A stretch of 34,120 nt of DNA, from positions 1 through 34,120 of the forward strand of contig JAFGSA010000072.1 in the NCBI GenBank assembly GCA_016934855.1. Reading direction: 5' to 3'. The notes below the pieces were generated by a model. The model was not told where the DNA came from. It worked only from the letters and a program-made list of their open reading frames with translations, and did not search any database. The first letter of the stretch is position 1. Every line of letters begins with the position of its first letter. Below are positions 24,811 to 32,009 of this stretch, in pieces. Source of the DNA: Elusimicrobiota bacterium (GTDB taxonomy: Bacteria > CG03 > SLGR01 > JAFGSA01). The translations under genes and the position numbers were made by a program.

Positions 24811-26226
24811 TTATTTAACAGGTTCAATATATCCTTCGTTTACGAGCCGCTTTACGATATCTATTATCCTTAATTCTGCCTCCTCCGCGATTCTCGCGTT
24901 CGGCTGCTCGATCTTTATATGCTCATTGAGGAGATTAGCTACTTCCTTGTTGAGCTTCGGCAGCACCAGCGATATATACTCATCGCCGTAATGCTTTAAA
25001 ACCCGCGCGAAATCCTGATGCCCCGCCTCCCTGTAAATCTTCCTGAAACTCTGGTCATCGTAAGAGATTATATCCCTGAGTTCCAGCAGGTTATCCTGTA
25101 TATCCTTGGCTATGGCGGGATTTTCATCCTTGAGCCAGTTAACTATGTTCTCCTTCGTGGATTTCTCGCATCTCTGTATCAGTTCGCTTATCCTTTTCGT
25201 TCCTCCGTAGATATACTTTATCTTATTTTTCAGGTTGCTGTTTATGGTCTTTACCGCTTCAGGATTGAGGAATTTCGTTTCTTTTATCTGGTTGATTATT
25301 TCCCTCTGTTTCTCAACAGACAGCTTTTCGAAGACCTTTGAAGCGGTCCCGGGCGGGAGGCTGTTTATCATAGTTACCGCTTCGGCCGTCGTGCCTGTAC
25401 TCACTATATGCACAAGATCGTCTATATCGCTGCCTTCCAGAATATCAGCCATGGATTCCTCGCCTGCCGGTGATTCGGAAGGCGTTCTTCTGGCTTCCTG
25501 GATGACACCGGAATTCTGTCCCTGCAGCGGCCTGTTTACGATCCCTGTATCGGCCGCCAGCCTGCCGGAGCCCCCAGAATTGATCACGCTCTTTAAAAAC
25601 CACCATATCGGGCCGAAAAGGAATATAAGCAGGCCCATCAATATAAATACCACGACCCCTGTCTTGATAATATCCACGTTATCGAAAACGCTCGATATGA
25701 CCGTGCTGTTCCTGGGATAGGTCTCAATTGCTATGACATCGCCCCTGTTGATATCTATACCTAACATCTCGGTGGTAAGCTCCTTGACCCTGCTGAGGAC
25801 ATCCTCTGGTACGCTTTTTGTCACAAATATCCAGGCATATATGTTAGATATCTTATTATTCTGTATCTGTATTACGTCATTTTTCGTGCGCCTTTTCTCG
25901 TCCGTCAGCTTTTTCTCGACCGGCACTCCCGGCAACGCAAATTCTTCATCCGCATCTTCCTCAAGATCATAGGGTATCCTTTCCCCCTCCAGCCTCAATT
26001 TCACTATCACGACTATATTCTCGTCCTGGAGAAGAAAAGATATCCTTTTTTTCAGCCTTTCCTCGAGCTTCTCTTCGAGCATTACCCTTGTCAGCTCGAT
26101 TTTTGCATCGGATACCACCTCTTCCTGCGCAAATATTCCGCCGCCAAGTACCGCCAGGAAAGCCGCTGCCATTAAACAGGTGCTCACGATAACGCGCCTT
26201 ATGTTCATATCAGGTTGTTTATTCAT
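24811..26226 (-). CDS. FliF(C-terminal)-FliG fusion-like rotor/anchor protein
   Basis: This 471-residue protein starts at 26226 with AGAGGAG upstream. A signal or TM helix lies at 10-33. Residues about 40-175 match the periplasmic C-terminal part of FliF, including KRRTKNDVIQIQNNKISNIY and the strand-turn TTEMLGIDINRGDVIAIETYP, where FliF has IGF-x-x-x-RGD-x-V-x-V. A TM helix follows at 184-211, as in FliF. After a disordered linker, about 260-375 resembles FliG middle domain (YGGTKRISELIQRCE) and 380-468 FliG C-terminal domain (LRDIISYDDQSFRKIYREAG, ending IVKRLVNEGYI). The torque helix keeps its shape, but some charges differ: the R281 and D289 equivalents read Glu and His. FliF's N-terminal ring-building motifs and FliG's N-terminal FliF-binding domain are missing. 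It probably forms a membrane ring or patch acting with the MotA/MotB proteins. Confidence 0.85.
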   Translation of the reverse strand: MNKQPDMNIRRVIVSTCLMAAAFLAVLGGGIFAQEEVVSDAKIELTRVMLEEKLEERLKKRISFLLQDENIVVIVKLRLEGERIPYDLEEDADEEFALPGVPVEKKLTDEKRRTKNDVIQIQNNKISNIYAWIFVTKSVPEDVLSRVKELTTEMLGIDINRGDVIAIETYPRNSTVISSVFDNVDIIKTGVVVFILMGLLIFLFGPIWWFLKSVINSGGSGRLAADTGIVNRPLQGQNSGVIQEARRTPSESPAGEESMADILEGSDIDDLVHIVSTGTTAEAVTMINSLPPGTASKVFEKLSVEKQREIINQIKETKFLNPEAVKTINSNLKNKIKYIYGGTKRISELIQRCEKSTKENIVNWLKDENPAIAKDIQDNLLELRDIISYDDQSFRKIYREAGHQDFARVLKHYGDEYISLVLPKLNKEVANLLNEHIKIEQPNARIAEEAELRIIDIVKRLVNEGYIEPVK

Positions 26227-26244
26227 AAATTTCTCCTCTGATTA

Positions 26245-26273
26245 ATTGTATTTTTTATATTATAATTTTTCAA
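26245..26273 (-). promoter_or_regulatory. Sigma70-type promoter of the motor/phosphorelay operon
   Basis: On the minus strand, -35 TTGAAA (26273-26268) and -10 TACAAT (26250-26245) are separated by 17 bp, in a 109-bp AT-rich gap before the FliF-FliG fusion gene. It matches consensus at 5 of 6 positions in each box and has no TTTACA repeat, so the operon itself does not look like a target of the downstream regulator. Confidence 0.7.
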
Positions 26274-26335
26274 GTTAATAAAGATATAATAATTATAATC
26301 CTGACTGGCGGGGATTTATTATCAGCAAAGGAAAC

Positions 26336-28231
26336 TTATTTGTAATTTTCCAGTTCCTTATAAAGATAGGATATATCAAGGCCTTCTTCGCCTTTGAATT
26401 TATCGATCATCCTGTTGAGTATCTTCAGGAGCGTATCTTTTTCAGCACCGTACCTCTTTACTCTCTCGTAGTACGATACCGCGTTCCTGTACTCTGTGAC
26501 TGTCTTCTGGTCAGCGGAAGCTTTTATGGCAGGAGCCGGGGTCGTTTTCCTGGGGGCCTTGCTCGTCGACTCATCCATTTCGAGGAACTTCTTTATTTCC
26601 TTGTTGTCCGGATCGTATCTTAAAGCTTCTTTCCATACGTCCTTTGCGGATTTCGTATGGCCCATAGCCCAGTATGCCGATCCCATCCTGGCCATGGCCA
26701 GCGCGTTGCGGGGCTCGAGCTCGAGCACTTCCTTGCAGACCGTAACGGCTCCGACATACTTGCCGTCATATATGAACTCCAGTGCTTCCTGGAGCTTCTG
26801 GTTAACTATATTGATACCGGGAACAAGTTTTTCGCTTTCAGCTATTTCTATGAACTCTTTTTCCACTACATCCAGGAGTTTCTTTATCCTGTCGTCAGCC
26901 GGCCACAGCTGAGAGGCGTACCTCATGCAGTTGATGCTTAATTTCCCGTCTTCAAGGATGTACGCATTTATACCCCTTCTCAAGAGCTCGTCTTTCTTCG
27001 TCTTATCTTTTATCTCGGGAGTTACTTTAACTATGGATTTGCCTTTCCTCTGCAATTCCGATATCTCGTGGTCGTCGCCGAGTATTTCGCTTGCCCTGTT
27101 GATCTTTTCAAGGCCGGAGAGGTAGGCTCCCTCCACGAAATCAGACTTTGCGTTGACTATGAAATCCTGTGCTTCGGCTATCTGATCAGGAGATACGCCC
27201 ATCTCGCTTTCGAAATCGGCTCTGCCTGTTCCGCTCTCCCTGTCTCCTTTCGCTATCTTCGCCAGGTCCGCCCAGGTAAAATCGTCTTCTTTTTCTCTGC
27301 TCCCGCCCCATTTGAAGACCACGCTTACCTGATGCGACCCGTACGTGTTTGATATTCCCGAAAGAGGATAGTCAAAAGAATAATCGACCGCGTACCAGCC
27401 GTCGCTGAATCCCAGTCCGACTGCGGCATTCCTGTAATTGGAACTCCCTATGTTCATTCCCCCTCTTACGACTATGTTCCTCCTGAAAACCCAGGTCTCT
27501 ATTCCCGTCTTGAACCTATAATCCGAATCGATGAGCGTTACAGCGACATTCATGTTAAGAAGTCTCTGTTTAACGGTCAATCCGCCGCTTATCTTCCTCG
27601 GCACCTTGTTTTCGTATTTCAGCCCCATGTCAGGTTCATTGAGGTTCATAACCGCAAGACCAAGGTTTATTATTTCTTTTTCATAGATCATCCCGAAATC
27701 CATGCCGAACGCCGATTTTTTGTACCCGTTATCTATGAAAAGGGGATTTATCTCCGTGTATTCATTCTCGCCGTAGCCGACCTTGAGGCTGGACAATCCC
27801 AGTCCGATCTTCACATTCCCTACCGGATACGCATAACCGAACTTTATCATGCCTTCGCTGTACAGGCTGTCCAGTGACAATACCCTGTAGCTGAGACCCA
27901 GGCTTCCGTAATTCGTGGGAAGTCCGAACGCAACAGCCTGGTCTCCTATCTTGCTCTCGTCCGTAAGACCCCAGTAAAGCCTCTGGTAGGACGCAAAAAC
28001 CTCTGGGGTCTTTATGAGCGCAAGACCTGCGGGGTTATAGAACATGGCGCTCATGTCATCGGCCTTGGAGATGAACGCGCCTCCCAGCGATGTTGCCTTG
28101 CCACCTATCTCCGTATCTTCGAAAGCAGCGTAAAGGGAGTTAAGAGAAACAAGCAGCATCGCGGTGAGGACCGCAATGGCGGCGAGCTTCTTACACTGCT
28201 TTATATTCACGATGGTGGCTCTCTTATCCAT
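26336..28231 (-). CDS. PorV/FadL-like outer-membrane barrel fused to TPR domain
   Basis: This is a 631-residue protein. A signal peptide covers residues 1-35 (VLTAMLLVSLNSLYA). Residues about 40-310 look like a PorV/PorQ or FadL-type 14-strand barrel: the start GGKATSLGGAFISKADDMSAMFYNPAGLAL is typical of that superfamily, and alternating strands follow, ending VSVVFKWG. Residues 330-631 are helical, with TPR-like units, clearest at about 480-555 (AVTVCKEVLELEPRNALAMARMGSAYWAMG). The TPR part should face the periplasm, where it could bind peptidoglycan-linked or stator proteins. PorV acts as an outer-membrane shuttle for proteins with type IX C-terminal signals, and tail-domain proteins lie directly upstream. 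The gene starts 2 bp after the stop of the small tail-only gene. Confidence 0.85.
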   Translation of the reverse strand: MDKRATIVNIKQCKKLAAIAVLTAMLLVSLNSLYAAFEDTEIGGKATSLGGAFISKADDMSAMFYNPAGLALIKTPEVFASYQRLYWGLTDESKIGDQAVAFGLPTNYGSLGLSYRVLSLDSLYSEGMIKFGYAYPVGNVKIGLGLSSLKVGYGENEYTEINPLFIDNGYKKSAFGMDFGMIYEKEIINLGLAVMNLNEPDMGLKYENKVPRKISGGLTVKQRLLNMNVAVTLIDSDYRFKTGIETWVFRRNIVVRGGMNIGSSNYRNAAVGLGFSDGWYAVDYSFDYPLSGISNTYGSHQVSVVFKWGGSREKEDDFTWADLAKIAKGDRESGTGRADFESEMGVSPDQIAEAQDFIVNAKSDFVEGAYLSGLEKINRASEILGDDHEISELQRKGKSIVKVTPEIKDKTKKDELLRRGINAYILEDGKLSINCMRYASQLWPADDRIKKLLDVVEKEFIEIAESEKLVPGINIVNQKLQEALEFIYDGKYVGAVTVCKEVLELEPRNALAMARMGSAYWAMGHTKSAKDVWKEALRYDPDNKEIKKFLEMDESTSKAPRKTTPAPAIKASADQKTVTEYRNAVSYYERVKRYGAEKDTLLKILNRMIDKFKGEEGLDISYLYKELENYK

Positions 28232-28233
28232 GA

Positions 28234-28635
28234 TTACCTGACTACAATTATCGTCCCGTTTATGACTTCCCCGTCCGCCTCAACCTGGTATATGTAAATC
28301 CCGCCCAGCACTGTATTCCGATCCTTGTCCTTCCCGTCCCAGATCATCGTATTTTCGTTTTCCCTGTCGATGTTTTTCCTTACTTCGGCTCCGGTAACAT
28401 CGAATATCCTTATGGACACTTCCGCGAAATTCGGGTTTACGTAAGAGAAACTGACTTTATCGCCTTCGCTTGGAGAGAATATCTTGGGAGCAACAGATTC
28501 CAGTTTGAACTTATTTATCTCGCCGGAAGTATTCAAAAGAGAAGATATACTGTTTTCTGATATTATCGTAAAAGTAATAATATAAGCCAGAAAAAGCACT
28601 TTCGGAAATATTGTTTTTTTCATTTTCTTTGTCAT
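28234..28635 (-). CDS. Small secreted protein consisting of a FlgD/CHU_C-like tail domain
   Basis: This is a 133-residue protein. GGGAG is well placed before the ATG at 28635, and a signal segment covers about 8-30. Nearly all the rest (about 50-133) is one Ig-like FlgD/gliding-type C-terminal domain: NPNFAEVSIRIFDVTGAEV, WDGKD and GGIYIYQVEADGEVINGTI. The same domain ends the 766-residue protein upstream, with most residues identical. In Bacteroidota-type systems such tails direct export and surface attachment of larger proteins; here there is almost no cargo. It may be a decoy, chaperone partner or structural tail, or the remnant of a longer gene, though the intact promoter and signal peptide speak against decay. 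The PorV-like gene follows 2 bp later. Confidence 0.8.
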   Translation of the reverse strand: MTKKMKKTIFPKVLFLAYIITFTIISENSISSLLNTSGEINKFKLESVAPKIFSPSEGDKVSFSYVNPNFAEVSIRIFDVTGAEVRKNIDRENENTMIWDGKDKDRNTVLGGIYIYQVEADGEVINGTIIVVR

Positions 28636-28652
28636 CTCTTACTCCCATAATA

Positions 28653-28681
28653 ATAATAATATAAAACGTCGGGTTTGTCAA
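28653..28681 (-). promoter_or_regulatory. Strong sigma70-type promoter before the tail-domain/PorV genes
   Basis: A perfect -35 TTGACA (28681-28676), a 17-bp spacer and -10 TATTAT (28658-28653) on the minus strand end 17 bp before the ATG at 28635. The leader is short but includes GGGAG. It would drive the tail-domain and PorV-like genes. Confidence 0.75.
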
Positions 28682-28752
28682 GTATTTTTTACATTTTTGT
28701 GGTATTTTTTATATTCTAATAATTCTAATATTTTTCATATATAAACCAATTT

Positions 28753-28844
28753 AAAAAACACCTGATAACAGGGTAAAATGAAGATCTGTGACAAGTCATA
28801 CGACCGGAAGCAATAATATATACTTATTTACGCCAGAAAGGCGT
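28753..28844 (-). other. Intergenic hairpins after the FN3 protein gene
   Basis: In the 262-bp gap between genes, a 5-bp hairpin (ACGCC, 5-nt loop, GGCGT; 28830-28844) without a T tract, and a 4-5-bp hairpin (CCTG, TTAT loop, CAGG; 28761-28772) followed by TGTTTTTT on the minus strand, are seen. The second may be a weak terminator. I see no riboswitch consensus here. Confidence 0.35.
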
Positions 28845-28897
28845 CAATCAGGCAATTTTGTTACAATTAAAGGGTGAAAGTCCTGAGCGGAAACTGT

Positions 28898-31198
28898 TTA
28901 CTTGGCTACGACTATGGTCCCGTTTATCACTTCGCCGTCCGATTCTATCTGGTAGATATATATTCCACCCCTGACAACATTACCGTCATCGTCTCTCCCA
29001 TCCCATACCATGCTGTTCTCTCCCTCCCTCCTGAGGTTCCTCTTGACTTCCGCACCGGTAATGTCGAATATCTTTATTGTTACTTCGGCAAAATTAGGAT
29101 TCTCAAAGAAGAAATGAACCGAATTGACGCTTACCTTCGTATCATTAACGATAGGTTCTTCTTCCGAAGGCAGGTCGGGCGTGAATATCCTCGGATAAAC
29201 GGTGTTGAGGGTGAATTTATCGGCAAGTCTGGCAAATTTTATGCCGTATTTTCCAAGCCTGCGGGCCCTGGTGTATGTACGGCCTTTTGAAGTATCGTTG
29301 ACCCCGCCCAGTTTTATCCACTCGATTCCGTTGAACCAGAACATCGCCAGTTTTAAATCCCCCGCGGCTTGTATGTTCGAGATCGAACCTTTTTCGGAAA
29401 GATGCTGATAGGATATCTGGACTTTCGGGCCCAGGCGCGTTTTCTTGAATATGAAATCCTCGATTTTTGTCCTGCCTCCCATGGCCTTCACATCATAGCA
29501 CAGCAGAAAATCCTCCGCGTCATCTTCATATTTTTTCAAATCCAGCTTTATTATCTGATTCCCGTATGCGTAAAGCTCGTCTATAAAACTGTCCGGTATC
29601 TCAACCCATGCATTCATATCCCTGCTGCAGTATATGTGATTGCGTTCTTCCGAGGTATCTATAGCAAGGCATCCGGGGCTCTTTTTCCCGCTGGGCGAAA
29701 CAGTTATAACCCTGTAATAATAAACCTTATCCTTGACGGGAACGGTGAACTTCAGTGTTTCCGTACTGTATATGAGACCGCTCACCCTCTCCCACCCCTT
29801 GGTCAGGTCGCCGGCTCTTTCTATTATATATCCTTTAGGCATGGTCACCGCACGGCCAGATTTCTTGCTCTTCTTGCTTTCGGCATTTGAATCGATGGTG
29901 ACCTGAGGCCATCCGAATGTCATCTTGCTGGAAGAATTCTTGACGATCTCGATTATATCGATGTCGGCATACAGTTTCTCGTCGTCTACTCTGACCTCTA
30001 TAGTGTCTTCGTCATACCCCGCGCTTATATTGCCTGTGTTATCTATCACCCACAGTCTGTAGGTGTACGTGCGTTCGTATTCCACCTGCGAATCAAGATA
30101 TGTGGTCAGGGGATGCGTCACGGAAGAAATAAAGACAAAGGTCCCGTTTACTCCCGTGCTGCTCCTTTTTATTATGTACCTGCTGATATCGGGTTCGCTG
30201 TTAGCGGTCCAGTTAAGCCTGATCTTGCTGTAGCTGTCTTCGAGCGATAAGCTAAGACCTACCGGATCATCGGGCACCTTGTCTCCTGATAATACGGGTC
30301 CCGCGACATTCCCTATATCTCCCAGAAAACCGTTGTAGGCCCTTATAGAAAGGTAATAAGTCTTTTTTACCCCGAGAATCACGGATTCGTTATCCTGCGT
30401 GCCTATGCCGTCAGGAACCCAGTTCTGCGTGTACGCAGCTGCATTATTCCACCACTGCGTCGTATTCCCCGCAAAGTCGGACAGGCTTTTCGTCGAGTAT
30501 CTCACCTGATAGGAGTTGCCCCCCACTGAAGTCCACTCCAGGTCTATCCTCCCGTCATTTGCGTTGTTTGTCAGGGCAGAAAGCGTCGTTATCGTCCCCG
30601 GCGGTTCGAGCGGCTCTACGTAAAACGTCCTTGCCGAAGACCAGTTGCCCCATTCGTTCCATATGGCATCCTTAACCTTGGCTCTCCAGTAATAGGTATT
30701 GCCCGAAACCAGTTCTCCGGTAGTCCAAGTATTCACAGATGAGTCTTCCACCTGTATGGAAGTGATAATCGAGGAGAAACTTGCTACGGCCGATACTTCT
30801 GCCGCGTATCCCCTCTGCGTGTTTTCGTCGAAATCGCTGTAAGTCCATTCCAGCGTGGGAGTCGTATCCGTTATATCTTCCCCGTCAAGGGGCGAGACAA
30901 GGCTGTCTACTATGGGAGCATAGTTTACATTGGGAAGAAATCCGCCAACAAGAGTCCCGTCGGGCGAACTCAGCGTCCATCCCGAGCTGAAGCTGACGAA
31001 ATTTCCCTGGTTGGTATAACTTCCTCCCGTACTCTCTTCGCTTCCTCCCGAACTTATTATATCATCTACGATCTGGTAATCTCCGCCGGACTTCCAGCCC
31101 GCATATAAAACGGGATGACTGAACAAGCATAACCCGGCGGCTGCAGCAAGGCAGATGCTCAACCTGATATTTGTAAGTTTTAAATTTGCGCGTTTCAT
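28898..31198 (-). CDS. Secreted FN3-repeat protein with FlgD/CHU_C-like C-terminal domain
   Basis: This 766-residue protein has a signal peptide (about 10-33, ending LYAG), a short region with SGGGSEESTGGSYTN-type Gly/Ser composition, then at least three fibronectin type III-like domains (about 90-200, 203-310 and 318-415), each with a W in the core and an Y-x-x-R/Y-x-x-A strand such as YYWRAKVKD, YYLSIRAYNG and YTYRLWVID. A further beta region lies at about 420-520. The C-terminal domain, about 685-766, is of the FlgD Ig/CHU_C type (IKIFDITGAEVKRNL, WDGRDDDG, GGIYIYQIESDGEVINGTI). FN3 arrays usually mediate adhesion or act as spacers between domains. The gene starts 6 bp after the small FN3-like gene. 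A surface adhesin or gliding-type protein is the best guess. Confidence 0.85.
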   Translation of the reverse strand: MKRANLKLTNIRLSICLAAAAGLCLFSHPVLYAGWKSGGDYQIVDDIISSGGSEESTGGSYTNQGNFVSFSSGWTLSSPDGTLVGGFLPNVNYAPIVDSLVSPLDGEDITDTTPTLEWTYSDFDENTQRGYAAEVSAVASFSSIITSIQVEDSSVNTWTTGELVSGNTYYWRAKVKDAIWNEWGNWSSARTFYVEPLEPPGTITTLSALTNNANDGRIDLEWTSVGGNSYQVRYSTKSLSDFAGNTTQWWNNAAAYTQNWVPDGIGTQDNESVILGVKKTYYLSIRAYNGFLGDIGNVAGPVLSGDKVPDDPVGLSLSLEDSYSKIRLNWTANSEPDISRYIIKRSSTGVNGTFVFISSVTHPLTTYLDSQVEYERTYTYRLWVIDNTGNISAGYDEDTIEVRVDDEKLYADIDIIEIVKNSSSKMTFGWPQVTIDSNAESKKSKKSGRAVTMPKGYIIERAGDLTKGWERVSGLIYSTETLKFTVPVKDKVYYYRVITVSPSGKKSPGCLAIDTSEERNHIYCSRDMNAWVEIPDSFIDELYAYGNQIIKLDLKKYEDDAEDFLLCYDVKAMGGRTKIEDFIFKKTRLGPKVQISYQHLSEKGSISNIQAAGDLKLAMFWFNGIEWIKLGGVNDTSKGRTYTRARRLGKYGIKFARLADKFTLNTVYPRIFTPDLPSEEEPIVNDTKVSVNSVHFFFENPNFAEVTIKIFDITGAEVKRNLRREGENSMVWDGRDDDGNVVRGGIYIYQIESDGEVINGTIVVAK

Positions 31199-31204
31199 CT
31201 CTTT

Positions 31205-31945
31205 TTAATCATCCCAGTCACTGATTATGGCCCTCAGATCATTTATATGGCCTATCCTTATAAGGTCTCCGCCGGAGAGGCTGCTGCCGCTCCACGCCGG
31301 GTTGCTGCCGGTCGTCGCATTGAACGGAGAAGTCAGGGCCGTTCCCATCTCCGTAATATCCTCGATCTTTATCAGATTGCCGACCGCAGGCGTGTTGGTA
31401 TATGAATAAGCCGCTATCGCATAGAATTTGCGGACAGAATCTATCTGGGATCTCAAATCAATAAAATGGTCGTCCCTTATAAGTTCCCCCGCGCTGACAT
31501 CGCTGCCGGGCAGAGCCGATATGACCATCTGTATATTCGATGACCAGTTCGACCAGGCCCTGGGATCCGCTCCCGTTCCGGGATTATCTCCCATTACCCT
31601 AACCCTTATATAGCGCGTCCCGCTGCTTATAGCAGCCTGAACGTGATGCTTTATCGATACGCCGCTGCCCGCAGGCATGGGATAGAAAGTCAGCGGATAA
31701 GTCGAGAGAGTATAATCAGCTATATCGCTACCCCCGGCCGTGGTCCCTATTTGTATCTGCACGTTATTTATGTTGCCTACCGCACTGACAGCCTTGAAGC
31801 TTATCCACGGACTGCCGTTATAGAATGTCTCCCCGCTTACGGGATAATCGAATGTAGGCGTTGAAGGCGCACCTGCATACAGAACCCGCACCTGCAGGGT
31901 CAATGCTATCAATATCAGAAAAATATAATTTATCCTGAATTCCAT
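31205..31945 (-). CDS. Small secreted FN3-like protein with IRxxHIxDLR repeats
   Basis: This 246-residue protein has a signal peptide at 1-25 (IFLILIALTLQVRVLYAG), an Ig/FN3-like domain at about 28-142 (PTFDYPVSGETFYNGSPWISF, RYIRVRVMGDNPGT) and three short related units at about 152-168, 188-204 and 225-241, each of the form G-[DEN]-L-I-[RK]-x-x-[HD]-I-x-[DE]-[LM]. Similar I-R-x-x-H-I-x-D-L-R motifs occur near the ends of many secreted bacterial proteins, but I know no function for them. The gene lies 64 bp after the collagen-like gene and 6 bp before the large FN3 gene, which suggests one transcript. Confidence 0.8.
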   Translation of the reverse strand: MEFRINYIFLILIALTLQVRVLYAGAPSTPTFDYPVSGETFYNGSPWISFKAVSAVGNINNVQIQIGTTAGGSDIADYTLSTYPLTFYPMPAGSGVSIKHHVQAAISSGTRYIRVRVMGDNPGTGADPRAWSNWSSNIQMVISALPGSDVSAGELIRDDHFIDLRSQIDSVRKFYAIAAYSYTNTPAVGNLIKIEDITEMGTALTSPFNATTGSNPAWSGSSLSGGDLIRIGHINDLRAIISDWDD

Positions 31946-32009
31946 AAAACCTATTGATCTTCTTTTAATTTTTATTAACTACTTCTTAAATATTTTTCTT
32001 CCTTACATC

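Noticed and set aside
14118..26226. Ordinary flagellar or chemotaxis operon
   Set aside because: Filament, hook, rod, export, FliM/FliN, CheA, CheW and receptor genes are all absent from the window, and the FliF and FliG parts are truncated and fused.
28682..28897. Cyclic-di-GMP riboswitch in the intergenic region
   Set aside because: Hairpins exist but I could not find the conserved GEMM core or tetraloop-receptor pattern on either strand.
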